In this document: positions 16,521-25,026 of the stretch, piece after piece | How positions within the stretch are numbered: the first letter of the stretch is position 1 | Layout of the letters: every line of letters begins with the position of its first letter | Origin: Streptomyces blattellae | Lineage (GTDB): Bacteria; Actinomycetota; Actinomycetes; Streptomycetales; Streptomycetaceae | Assembly (NCBI RefSeq): GCF_009709555.1 | Contig: NZ_WJBG01000250.1 | Coordinates: forward strand, 1 to 51,633 | DNA length: 51,633 nucleotides | Direction of reading: 5' to 3' | The notes under the pieces: generated by a model | Database searches by the model: none | Told to the model about the DNA's origin: nothing | The model's input: the letters and a program-made list of their open reading frames with translations, nothing else | Made by a program: the position numbers and the translations under genes

Positions 16521-17771
16521 GTGAAGGTCCTCGTCATCGGAAACGGCGCCCGCGAACACGCCCTGTGCCGTTCCCTGTCCCTCGACCCCGACGTCACCGC
16601 GCTGCACTGCGCCCCCGGCAACGCCGGCATCGCCGAGGTCGCCGAGCTGCACCAGGTGGACGCCCTGGACGGCACCGCCGTATCCGCGCTGGCCGGCGAG
16701 CTGGGCGTCGATCTGGTCGTCGTAGGCCCGGAGGCGCCGCTCGTCGCGGGGGTCGCCGATGCTGTGCGCGAGGCGGGGATTCCGGTCTTCGGCCCCTCCA
16801 AGGAGGCCGCGCAGCTGGAGGGTTCCAAGGCCTTCGCGAAGGAGGTCATGGCGGGGGCCGGCGTCCCCACGGCCCGGTCGTACGTCTGCACCACGCCCGC
16901 CGAGGTCGACGAGGCCCTGGACGCCTTCGGCACGCCGTACGTCGTCAAGGACGACGGGCTCGCCGCAGGCAAGGGCGTCGTCGTGACCGACGACATCCAG
17001 GTGGCCGCGGCGCACGCCAACGCCTGTGAGCGCGTCGTCATCGAGGAGTACCTGGACGGCCCCGAGGTCTCCCTCTTCGCGATCACCGACGGCCAGACGG
17101 TCGTCCCGCTCCAGCCCGCCCAGGACTTCAAGCGCGCGCTGGACGGCGACGAGGGCCCGAACACCGGCGGCATGGGCGCGTACTCCCCGCTGCCCTGGGC
17201 CGACCCGAAGCTGGTCGACGAGGTCCTGCAGACCGTGCTCCAGCCCACCGTCGACGAGATGCGGCGGCGCGGCACTCCCTTCTCCGGCCTGCTGTACGCC
17301 GGTCTCGCGATCACCAGCCGGGGCGTACGGGTCATCGAGTTCAACGCCCGCTTCGGCGATCCCGAGACCCAGGTCGTGCTCGCCCGCCTCAAGACCCCGC
17401 TCGGCGGCGTCCTGCTCGCCGCGGCGAACGGCACCCTCGACGTCCTCGAACCCCTGCGCTGGAGCGACGACGCCGCGGTCACCGTGGTCGTCGCCTCGCG
17501 CAACTACCCGGCCACCCCGCGCACCGGCGACCCGATCACCGGCCTCGACGAGGTGGCCGCTCAGGACGCCCCGCACGCATACGTCCTGCACGCCGGCACG
17601 AAGCGCACCGGCGACGCGATCGTCAGCGCGGGCGGCCGCGTCCTCTCCGTCACGGCCACCGGCAAGAACCTCACCGAGGCCCGCGACCGCGCCTACCAGG
17701 CCGTCTCCCGTATCCACCTCGACGGCTCCCAGCACCGCACGGACATCGCGGCGAAGGCGGCGGGCGCGTAA
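16521..17771 (+). CDS. purD: Phosphoribosylamine-glycine ligase (GARS)
   Basis: The 416-residue ATP-grasp enzyme joins glycine to 5-phosphoribosylamine, step 2 of de novo purine synthesis. It starts at GTG with MKVLVIGNGAREHAL, the family's glycine-rich opening. GPEAPLVAGV, the ATP-grasp lid (KDDGLAAGKGVVV), GPNTGGMGAYSP and the metal-binding FNARFGDPETQ are all present in order. Length matches bacterial PurD. It stands alone after dnaX and is followed by a strong terminator. Confidence 0.96.
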   Translation: MKVLVIGNGAREHALCRSLSLDPDVTALHCAPGNAGIAEVAELHQVDALDGTAVSALAGELGVDLVVVGPEAPLVAGVADAVREAGIPVFGPSKEAAQLEGSKAFAKEVMAGAGVPTARSYVCTTPAEVDEALDAFGTPYVVKDDGLAAGKGVVVTDDIQVAAAHANACERVVIEEYLDGPEVSLFAITDGQTVVPLQPAQDFKRALDGDEGPNTGGMGAYSPLPWADPKLVDEVLQTVLQPTVDEMRRRGTPFSGLLYAGLAITSRGVRVIEFNARFGDPETQVVLARLKTPLGGVLLAAANGTLDVLEPLRWSDDAAVTVVVASRNYPATPRTGDPITGLDEVAAQDAPHAYVLHAGTKRTGDAIVSAGGRVLSVTATGKNLTEARDRAYQAVSRIHLDGSQHRTDIAAKAAGA

Positions 17772-17841
17772 ACGATCAGGTCCGGGCCAGGACCCGAAAA
17801 AACACCCATAACCACCCCAAAATGCCGTCACCGGCCAATCC

Positions 17842-17877
17842 TCAGGCCCCGAATCCGTATATGGATCCGGGGCCTGA
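17842..17877 (+). terminator. purD terminator hairpin
   Basis: TCAGGCCCCGAATCC at 17842-17856 pairs with 17863-17877 (one mismatch) around a 6-nt loop. It lies 70 bp after purD. In the rest of the 376-bp spacer to the next gene I see nothing else beyond ordinary GC-rich sequence. Confidence 0.8.
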
Positions 17878-18147
17878 TCCTCGCTGTCCGTCATCCACCT
17901 CTCCCCAAAGCCATTCCATCGAGTGACCGGTGCCCCATACGGCTGACGAGGGCCGGGGCCCCAACTAGGGTGCGGCGCAAGCGTTCCGGCACTTGGCCCA
18001 CCGGCATTGCGATGTCAGTGGTGGGTGCCACAGTGGGGGAGTGAGCAACGCCAGGGCAGTCCGCGGCGGCCACAGTGACGGGCACCGTCACGACGGGCGT
18101 CGCTCTTGCCGCCGTATGGGACAGCAGGGAGGGGGTGACGACCGATC

Positions 18148-19983
18148 ATGACCGGTATGCGTGGAGAGGCGGGCACACAGTCCGCGCGCTCCCGGGCTCT
18201 CGCCGTGCTGCACATCCGCAGCCGGGCGCTGGCCGTCGCACTGCTGCCCGCGGCACTCGCCGTGGTGCTGCTGGCCGGCGCGTCCACCGGCCATCTCGTG
18301 GGCGCGGGCTGGCACGCCGCGCGCTGGGTCGTGACGCCGGTCGCCGTGCTCGTGCTGCTCGCCGCCGGCGGCATCGCGCTGGTTGTCGCCCGCTCCCGCC
18401 CTGCCGTGAGCCCGACGGTCCCGGTCGGGGAGGAGTCGGCGCCGGATCTGTACCGAATGGTGCGCGACCTCGCCGACCGCCTCGACGTCCCGGCCCCCTC
18501 CGCCATAGCGCTCACACCGGACTGCGACAGCTGGCTGGAGGACCGTACGCACCTGTCCCACGGACCGCCCCCGCCGGGGGACGACGACATGGCGGGCCTG
18601 GGCAAGCACGCCCACCGTCGCAGCGCCACAGCGCCCGTCCTGGTCATCGGCTCGCCGTTCCTGTGGTGGATGCGTGTCGGTGAGCTGCGCGCGGTCCTCG
18701 CCCCGGTCGTCGCCGGTACGGGACCCTCGGCGCACCCCGACATAGCGGCGGCCCGCCGTTTCGTACGGGGGCTGGACGCGGCGGTGGCCGTCACCTCGGC
18801 GCCTCATCGCGGGCCCGTGGCGCGCACGGTGCTCGCGGGTGTCGGCTGGGTCGCCCGCGTCCTGCTGCGCAGCTGCCGGGGGCATGCGGCGGAGATGGAG
18901 CGGGGCGTGGCCGCCGCTGCCGCCGAGCGTGCACAGGCTGTGGACTACGGGCTGCGGATCGTCGCGCAGGAGCAGGTAGGGCTGGCGTACGCGGGCTGGG
19001 ACCGGCTGCTGACGCGGGTCGCGCTGCCCGCCTGGCGGATGGGCCGCTGGCCGTCCCGGCTGGACGCGGGCGTGGTGGCCGCGCTGACCGAGCTGTCCCG
19101 CCGTGACCGGCTGGCCGAGGGGTTCGCCTCCCGGCTCGGCGAGCGCCCCGCCTGCGACCTGCTCGAAGAGCCCGGCGCGGTGGACGAGGCCGCTTCACTC
19201 CTCGCCGCCCGCCTCTTCCACGGCGGCCCCGCCGAGCCCGGCCCCGACTGGTCCCCGGTGGACTGGCAGGAGTATCCGGAGGAAGTCGTCGACCGCAAAT
19301 GGCGCACCGACGCGGCCCGCCTCCACCGCGTCCTGGACGCCCTCGGCGTCCGCCGCTCCCCCGGCCATACCGCCCCGGAAGCCGACGACCACACCCTCGC
19401 CCGCGTCCTCGACCACCTGTCGTCCACACCGAACACCGAGGCCGACACCGACAACAACGCCGGCCCGCACATCAACGCCGAGCCCCACACCCACACCGGC
19501 ACTGACCCCGGCCCCGCTACCAACCCCAGCACTGCCCCCGCCCCCGCCCCAGACACCACCACCACGCCCACCCCCACCGAACGCACCTCCGCCCTCGCCG
19601 CAGGCCTCACCGCCGAACTGGCCCGAGAAGAAGCGGCAACCCCCACCAACCGAACAGCGTCCTCAACCGCAGGCCAGGGCCCCGACACCGCGCTCTGGGA
19701 CGACGGCACGCTCTCGCTCTTCCCGCTGCAACAACCCCGCACCGCCCGCGAACTGCTCGCCGACCACGTCACGGCGATGGTGTGCTGCGCCGCGATGGAC
19801 ACCGCGGGGGCGACTCCCGGCCTTGACTGGCTCGACGGTCCGTCCCTCATCGTCAACGGAGAGCGGGCCGCCGACCTGACCTCCCGAGTCCTCAGCCTGA
19901 TTGAGGACGGTGACCCTGCACCGCTGCGGGCCTGGCTGGTGGAGTCGGGGATACGTCCGGAGAAGCCGGTCCGCCTCGCCTGA
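18148..19983 (+). CDS. Membrane protein resembling an M48 peptidase that lacks the zinc motif
   Basis: The 611-residue protein has two N-terminal membrane segments (near residues 28-50 and 60-80), then a soluble part. PVLVIGSPFLWWMRVGELRAVLAPVVAG aligns in layout with the 'LxxLSxxELxAVLAHELGH' region of M48 peptidases, but the HExxH is replaced by PVVAG, so it cannot bind zinc that way. The following HPDIAAARRFV also fits the pattern of that family. A Thr/Pro-rich disordered stretch lies near residues 430-480 and a conserved C-terminal domain follows (RTARELLADHVTAMVCCAA). I propose a pseudo-peptidase; its role is unknown. It sits between purD and the next hypothetical gene. Confidence 0.6.
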   Translation: MTGMRGEAGTQSARSRALAVLHIRSRALAVALLPAALAVVLLAGASTGHLVGAGWHAARWVVTPVAVLVLLAAGGIALVVARSRPAVSPTVPVGEESAPDLYRMVRDLADRLDVPAPSAIALTPDCDSWLEDRTHLSHGPPPPGDDDMAGLGKHAHRRSATAPVLVIGSPFLWWMRVGELRAVLAPVVAGTGPSAHPDIAAARRFVRGLDAAVAVTSAPHRGPVARTVLAGVGWVARVLLRSCRGHAAEMERGVAAAAAERAQAVDYGLRIVAQEQVGLAYAGWDRLLTRVALPAWRMGRWPSRLDAGVVAALTELSRRDRLAEGFASRLGERPACDLLEEPGAVDEAASLLAARLFHGGPAEPGPDWSPVDWQEYPEEVVDRKWRTDAARLHRVLDALGVRRSPGHTAPEADDHTLARVLDHLSSTPNTEADTDNNAGPHINAEPHTHTGTDPGPATNPSTAPAPAPDTTTTPTPTERTSALAAGLTAELAREEAATPTNRTASSTAGQGPDTALWDDGTLSLFPLQQPRTARELLADHVTAMVCCAAMDTAGATPGLDWLDGPSLIVNGERAADLTSRVLSLIEDGDPAPLRAWLVESGIRPEKPVRLA

Positions 19984-20300
19984 CGGGTCCCCGTCGGAAG
20001 CCGGGGCCGCCTCCGGTGACGGACCTTCGTCGGAAGCCGGGGCCGCCTCCGGGGCCGCCTCCGGGACCAGGTCCCACCGGAAGGTCGGATTCCACTTTCG
20101 GCCAATTCGCAACGAATAGTGACAGCCTGCGTGCGTTATGTGATGTGCTGGGACCGATAGCGGACATGGCAAGGGCTTGCGACATAAGACAAGCACACGA
20201 GGCACGAACGGAGCGCGCGAAACAACCCGCACGAAACAACCCGCACGAAACAACCCGCACGAATCACAACGCACACGGGGCCCAAGGGAGGGGAGCGATC
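19984..20300. repeat. 317-bp spacer with two sets of short tandem repeats
   Basis: Near 19987-20070 CGTCGGAAGCCGGGGCCGCC occurs twice, and GGGGCCGCCTCCGG recurs. Near 20218-20265 the 14-mer ACAACCCGCACGAA is repeated three times. Between them lies a more AT-rich piece (CGCAACGAATAGTGACAG) that may hold the promoter of the next gene. No convincing ORF is visible. Confidence 0.5.
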
Positions 20301-21935
20301 ATGGGGTCGCAGCAGATTCGCCGCTGGGAGTCGGGCGCGCTGGCGCACGCGGTCACGGACCCCTTCGGCCAGGGCCCCGTCCCCTGGCTGCGCGGCAGCG
20401 AGACCTATTTCGACGACACCGGCCAGGTCGTCCCCTGGTATGTGGATCCGGGCCCCGCGCAGTCGACCGGCGAGAACCCCCGCGTTCCCGCCGGTCCAGC
20501 CGTTCCCGCCGGTCCAGCCGTTCCCGCCGGTCCAGCCGTTCCCGCCGGTCCAGCCGTTCCCGCCGGTCCAGCCGTTCCCGCCGGTCCAGCCGTTCCCGCC
20601 GGTCCAGCCGGTCCAGCCGTTCCCGCCCCGCGTTCGGCCACCGGCGGCGGCCCGCGCGCCGCCGACGACGTCAAGCGCCAGATCAAGGGCTTCGTCTCCA
20701 CCGGCGCGGTCGCGCCCGGCGAGGCCATCGACTTCCACATCACCGTCGACCCGCCCCAGGAATTCGGCGTCGACGTCTACCGCATCGGCCACTACGGCGG
20801 CGACGGCGCAGCCAAGATCACCACCAGCCCCCGTCTCTCCGGCATCGTCCAGCCACCCCCGCTCACCGCCGACCGAACCGTCTCCTGCCACCACTGGTGG
20901 CTGTCCTGGCGGCTGCAGATCCCCTCCTACTGGAGCGTCGGCGCCTACGTCGCCGTCCTCACCACCGCCGACGGCTACCGCTCCCACGTGCCGTTCACGG
21001 TCCGCGACAACCACCCCGCGGATCTGCTGCTCCTCCTGCCCGACATCACCTGGCAGGCCTACAACCTCTACCCGGAGGACGGCCGCACCGGCGCCAGCCT
21101 CTACCACGCCTGGGACGAGCAGGGCCGGTTGCTGGGCGAGGCCGATGCCGCGACCACGGTCTCCTTCGACCGCCCGTACGCCGGCGCGGGCCTCCCCCTG
21201 CACGTCGGCCACGCCTACGACTTCATCCGCTGGGCCGAGCGCTACGGCTACGACCTCGCCTACGCCGACGCCCGCGACCTGCACGCAGGCCTCGTCGACC
21301 CCGCGCGCTACCGCGGCCTGGTCTTCCCCGGCCACGACGAGTACTGGTCGCCGGCGATGCGCCGCACCACGGAACTCGCCCGCGAGCACGGCACCTCCCT
21401 GGTCTTCCTCTCCGCCAACACCATGTACTGGCAAGTGGAGCTGGGCCCGTCCCCGTCCGGCGTTCCGGACCGTCTGCTCACCTGCCGGAAACGGAAAGGG
21501 CCGGGCAGGCCGGTTCTCTGGCGCGAGATCGACCGCCCCGAGCAGCAACTCGTCGGCATCCAGTACGCGGGCCGCGTCCCCGAGCCGCACCCCCTGATCG
21601 TGCGCAACGCCGAGCACTGGCTGTGGGAGGCGACCGGCGCGCACGAGGGCGACGAGATCGACGGCCTGGTCGCGGGCGAGGCCGACCGCTACTTCCCGCG
21701 CACCCCGCTCCCCGAGCACGAGAACCGCATCCTGCTCGCCCACTCCCCGTACCGCGACAGCGAGGGCGCCTTACGCCACCAGGAGACCTCCCTCTACCGC
21801 GCCCCCTCAGGCTCGCTGGTCTTCGCGTCCGGAACGTTCGCGTGGTCCCCGGCGCTGGACCGACCGGGCCACGTCGACGCCCGCATCCAGCGCGCCACAG
21901 CAAACCTCCTGGACCGCATCTGCAAACGTGACTGA
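20301..21935 (+). CDS. N,N-dimethylformamidase beta-subunit-like protein
   Basis: The 544-residue protein starts at an ATG preceded by GGGAGGGGAGCG. After about 60 residues comes a low-complexity linker of seven VPAGPA units. Then an immunoglobulin-like domain (GFVSTGAVAPGEAIDFHITV, DVYRIGHYGGDGA) and a large C-terminal domain (LLLLPDITWQAYNLYPEDGR, LVFPGHDEYWSPAMR, FLSANTMYWQVEL) match the DMFase large-subunit C-terminal family. That fold resembles glutamine amidotransferase-like domains. Many Streptomyces carry such proteins without a small subunit, so the substrate is unknown. No secretion signal is evident. Confidence 0.75.
   Translation: MGSQQIRRWESGALAHAVTDPFGQGPVPWLRGSETYFDDTGQVVPWYVDPGPAQSTGENPRVPAGPAVPAGPAVPAGPAVPAGPAVPAGPAVPAGPAVPAGPAGPAVPAPRSATGGGPRAADDVKRQIKGFVSTGAVAPGEAIDFHITVDPPQEFGVDVYRIGHYGGDGAAKITTSPRLSGIVQPPPLTADRTVSCHHWWLSWRLQIPSYWSVGAYVAVLTTADGYRSHVPFTVRDNHPADLLLLLPDITWQAYNLYPEDGRTGASLYHAWDEQGRLLGEADAATTVSFDRPYAGAGLPLHVGHAYDFIRWAERYGYDLAYADARDLHAGLVDPARYRGLVFPGHDEYWSPAMRRTTELAREHGTSLVFLSANTMYWQVELGPSPSGVPDRLLTCRKRKGPGRPVLWREIDRPEQQLVGIQYAGRVPEPHPLIVRNAEHWLWEATGAHEGDEIDGLVAGEADRYFPRTPLPEHENRILLAHSPYRDSEGALRHQETSLYRAPSGSLVFASGTFAWSPALDRPGHVDARIQRATANLLDRICKRD
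20483..20608 (+). repeat. Seven 18-bp tandem repeats encoding VPAGPA
   Basis: The unit GTTCCCGCCGGTCCAGCC occurs seven times without a mismatch, starting at 20483 and spaced 18 bp, then decays into GGTCCAGCCGTTCCCGCC. Unit length is a multiple of three, so copy-number changes keep the frame. Exact identity indicates recent expansion. Confidence 0.9.
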
Positions 21936-22067
21936 GCCGTCCCGGACGGTCCCGGACGCACGGCGGCCGAGAAACGGCCGTCGCCCCCTGCCCCACACCC
22001 CGGCCCAAGGCCGATCTCCGGCATACGGGAGAATCAAGCCCATGAGACAGACCCACGGGGAGGAACC

Positions 22068-22970
22068 GTGTCCGGATTCGTAGAAAAGCCCGAGCCGATC
22101 CAGGTTCCGGGTCTGGTGCACCTGCACACCGGCAAGGTGCGCGATCTGTACCAGAACGAGGCGGGCGACCTCGTGATGGTCGCCAGCGACCGCATGTCGG
22201 CGTACGACTGGGTGCTCCCCACCGAGATCCCCGACAAGGGCCGCGTCCTCACCCAGCTGTCGCTGTGGTGGTTCGACCAGCTCGCCGACCTGGTGCCCAA
22301 TCACGTCCTGAGCACCGACCTCCCCGCCGGCGCCCCCGCCGACTGGCAGGGCCGCACCCTGATCTGCAAGTCGCTGCGGATGATCCCGGTCGAGTGCGTG
22401 GCCCGCGGCTACCTCACCGGCTCGGGTCTCGCCGAGTACAACGAGTCCCGTACGGTCTGCGGCCTCGCCCTCCCCGAGGGGCTGAGCGACGGCTCGGAGC
22501 TCCCCGCTCCGATCTTCACCCCCGCCACCAAGGCGGCCGTCGGCGAGCACGACGAGAACGTGTCGTACGAGGAGGTCGCCCGCCAGGTCGGCGCGGACAC
22601 CGCCGCCCAGCTGCGCCAGGCCACCCTCGCCGTCTACGGCCGCGCCCGCGACATCGCCCGCGACCGCGGGATCATCCTGGCGGACACGAAGTTCGAGTTC
22701 GGCTTCGAGAACGGCGACACTCTCGTCCTCGCCGACGAGGTCCTGACCCCCGACTCCTCCCGCTTCTGGCCGGCCGACCAGTGGGAGCCGGGGCGCCCGC
22801 AGCCGTCGTACGACAAGCAGTTCGTCCGTGACTGGCTGACCTCGCCGGAGTCCGGCTGGGACCGCAAGAGCGAGCAGCCCCCGCCGCCGCTGCCCCAGCA
22901 CATCGTGGACGCGACCCGCGCCAAGTACGTGGAGGCGTACGAGCTGCTGACGGGCATGAGCTGGGCCTGA
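22068..22970 (+). CDS. purC: SAICAR synthetase
   Basis: The 300-residue enzyme condenses CAIR with aspartate, step 8 of de novo purine synthesis in the usual numbering. Family signatures are present: GKVRDLY near residue 22, ASDRMSAYDWVLP, the IPVECVARGYLTGSG block and LADTKFEFGF. Start GTG follows GGGGAGGAA. Length is normal. A terminator hairpin lies 9 bp after the stop, so the gene is monocistronic. Confidence 0.96.
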   Translation: MSGFVEKPEPIQVPGLVHLHTGKVRDLYQNEAGDLVMVASDRMSAYDWVLPTEIPDKGRVLTQLSLWWFDQLADLVPNHVLSTDLPAGAPADWQGRTLICKSLRMIPVECVARGYLTGSGLAEYNESRTVCGLALPEGLSDGSELPAPIFTPATKAAVGEHDENVSYEEVARQVGADTAAQLRQATLAVYGRARDIARDRGIILADTKFEFGFENGDTLVLADEVLTPDSSRFWPADQWEPGRPQPSYDKQFVRDWLTSPESGWDRKSEQPPPPLPQHIVDATRAKYVEAYELLTGMSWA

Positions 22971-22978
22971 ACGCAAGG

Positions 22979-23007
22979 GACCCCGGTCGGAGGGACCGAC
23001 CGGGGTC
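22979..23007 (+). terminator. purC / tRNA-Gly terminator
   Basis: GACCCCGGTCGG at 22979-22990 pairs perfectly with 22996-23007 (loop AGGGA). It can end purC transcripts and, on the other strand, the tRNA-Gly transcript. A near-identical hairpin occurs at 26969-26991 beside the second tRNA-Gly. Confidence 0.85.
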
Positions 23008-23027
23008 TCATACAAAGACTCATACAG

Positions 23028-23100
23028 AGCGGACGACGAGGTTCGAACTCGCGACCTCAACCTTGGCAAGGTTGCGCTCTACCAACTGAGCTACGTCCGC
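23028..23100 (-). tRNA. tRNA-Gly(GCC), copy 1
   Basis: The 73-nt minus-strand sequence begins GCGGACGTAGCTCAG, has anticodon loop CTTGCCA (GCC), a TTCGAAC T loop and ends CGTCCGC plus discriminator T. It is identical to the copy at 27003-27075. Confidence 0.95.
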
Positions 23101-23123
23101 ACTGCGCCATGGCGCGAGAGCAA

Positions 23124-23732
23124 CTATACCCAACCTCGCTCACGTGCGAGCCGTACGGCGGCATGCCGGTTCTCCGCCCCGAGCTTGGAGACGGCCGACG
23201 ACAGATAGTTGCGTACCGTCCCCTGCGACAGCGAGGCCCGCTCCGCGATCTCCGATACGGGCGCCCCGTCGGCGGCGAGTTCCAGCAGCTCGGCCTCGCG
23301 CGCGGTCAGCGGCGAGTCCCCGGCGGAGATCGCGTCGGCGGCCAACTCCGGGTCGACGTAACGGTTCCCGGCGTGCACCGTGCGGATCACCTCCGCGAGC
23401 CGCCGCGCGCTCACCGTCTTCGGGACGAACCCGCGCACTCCGGCCGCCAGGGCCCGCTTCAGATGCCCCGGTCGGCCATGACTGGTCACGATCAGCACCT
23501 GGCACGCCGGCAGTTCGGCCCGTAGCGATGTGGCGACCTTCACACCGTCGGCGCCGGGCATCTGAAGATCGAGCACGGCGACGTCGGGCGCATGCGCCCG
23601 GGCCATCGCCAGCGCCTCCGGCCCGGTGGCCGCCTCGGCGACGACCAGGAGATCGTCCTCCAGCGCGAGCAGCGCGGCGAGCGCACCTCGGATGAGGTGC
23701 TCGTCGTCGGCGAGCAGCAGCCGGACGGTCAT
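23124..23732 (-). CDS. NarL/LuxR-type response regulator
   Basis: The 202-residue protein has a receiver domain with the acidic pair (LADDE near residue 8-12), phospho-acceptor Asp in VAVLDLQMPG (near 55), and the conserved Thr/Ser (VTSHG) and Lys (FVPKTV). The C-terminal 60 residues are a LuxR helix-turn-helix (LTAREAELLELAADG, SEIAERASLSQGTVRNYLSSA). It overlaps the upstream histidine kinase gene by four bases. It probably controls the linked ABC transporter operon through the palindrome at 26851-26862. The effect on other targets is unknown. Confidence 0.92.
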   Translation of the reverse strand: MTVRLLLADDEHLIRGALAALLALEDDLLVVAEAATGPEALAMARAHAPDVAVLDLQMPGADGVKVATSLRAELPACQVLIVTSHGRPGHLKRALAAGVRGFVPKTVSARRLAEVIRTVHAGNRYVDPELAADAISAGDSPLTAREAELLELAADGAPVSEIAERASLSQGTVRNYLSSAVSKLGAENRHAAVRLARERGWV

Positions 23733-25006
23733 GAAGCGACCTCACTGACCACGGCACTGACTACGGCACTGACCACGGCCGTAGTCACCGGCACCTCGGC
23801 CACCAGCCGGAACACACCCTCCCGCACCGGTCCCGCCTCCAGCGTCCCGTCCACCGCCGCCAGCCGCTCCCGCAGCCCCGCGAGCCCCGAACCACCGGAG
23901 CCGGAGCCGGACCCGGAGCCGGACCCGGAGCCGGACGCGGTACGGGCCCCGTCGTTCTCCACGGCGAGCACCACCCGCCCCTCCCTCCTCCGCACGGACA
24001 CCGCACACCGGCCGGCATCCCCATGCCGCAGCACATTCGTCGTCGCCTCACGCACCACCCACCCGAGCGCCGACTGCACCTCGACCGGCAGCCCCTCGGT
24101 CGAGCCGGACACCTCGCAGCCGATCCCGGCCGCCGTCAACACGCCCTGCGCACCGGCGAGTTCGACCGACAGATCGGATTCCCGGTATCCCCGTACGACA
24201 TCCCGCACCTCCCGCTGCGTCTCGTGCGCGATCCGCTGCACCTCGATCATCTGCTCCACGGCCTCCGGCCGCTCGCGCCGCGACAACTGCACGGCCAGCT
24301 CGCTCTTCAGCGCGATCACCGCGAGATTCCGCCCCATCACGTCATGCAGATCGCGTCCGAAGCGGAGCCGCTCCTCGGCGACGGCGAGCCGGGCGCGGGT
24401 CTCGCGGGCCTCGTCGAGTGCGTAGACGGCGTTGAGCAGCCAGACGGAGAAGACGGACGCATAGGACAGGAAGCCGGCGCCGGCCAGCACCGCGACGGCC
24501 GTGGCCAGCGCGGCGGTCCCGGCGGCACCCAGCAGGAGCGGCACCAGAGCGGCGCCCGCGGTGAAGCCCGCCACCAGCATCAGCACGCGCCGCCGGTCGC
24601 GGATGCCGAGCGTCACGATGCCGACGCCGTAGATCACCACCGTGCCGATGATGCCGCCCGCGGCGGTGTCGGAGGCGGAGCCGGGCAGGCCGCGATGGGC
24701 GAGCAGCAGCGAGCCGGTCCCGATCAGCGCCGTGACCGCCCCCAGCGCCCACAGCAGCCGCAGGGGTTGCGGGCGGCGACCGCGCGTCCAGTCGAGTGCC
24801 CGGGCCACGGTCCACGTACCGAGCAGGGCGTGCGCGCACACCGTCACGAACAGCCACGCCGCGAGCGGGTTCCCCACTTCGCCGAACCCGGCCACCCCGA
24901 CCGTCGCGACCTCCACCACGGCGAAGCTGTGGAACGACCACCGCGTGTACGTCTCCACCTTCGCCGGCGTGCTCTTGCCCCGCCACCAGCCCTCCGGCCC
25001 CCGCAT
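23729..25006 (-). CDS. Sensor histidine kinase (HisKA_3 class, DesK-like)
   Basis: The 425-residue protein starts at an ATG with GGAGGAGCGAGGGT upstream. About five to six membrane segments occupy residues 30-190. The dimerisation/phospho-acceptor helix is RFGRDLHDVMGRNLAVIALK (His near residue 225) and the N box is VVREATTNVLRHG. The G box is unusual: between VLAVENDGARTA and GLAGLRERLAAVDG there is a low-complexity (SG)n stretch encoded by 12-bp repeats at about 23889-23937. The C-terminus is VVSAVVSAVVSEV, again from 12-bp repeats. Organisation with an ABC transporter resembles DesKR-type and lantibiotic/drug-sensing operons. The signal is unknown. Confidence 0.9.
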   Translation of the reverse strand: MRGPEGWWRGKSTPAKVETYTRWSFHSFAVVEVATVGVAGFGEVGNPLAAWLFVTVCAHALLGTWTVARALDWTRGRRPQPLRLLWALGAVTALIGTGSLLLAHRGLPGSASDTAAGGIIGTVVIYGVGIVTLGIRDRRRVLMLVAGFTAGAALVPLLLGAAGTAALATAVAVLAGAGFLSYASVFSVWLLNAVYALDEARETRARLAVAEERLRFGRDLHDVMGRNLAVIALKSELAVQLSRRERPEAVEQMIEVQRIAHETQREVRDVVRGYRESDLSVELAGAQGVLTAAGIGCEVSGSTEGLPVEVQSALGWVVREATTNVLRHGDAGRCAVSVRRREGRVVLAVENDGARTASGSGSGSGSGSGSGGSGLAGLRERLAAVDGTLEAGPVREGVFRLVAEVPVTTAVVSAVVSAVVSEVAS

Positions 25007-25026
25007 ACCCTCGCTCCTCCCGTCCG

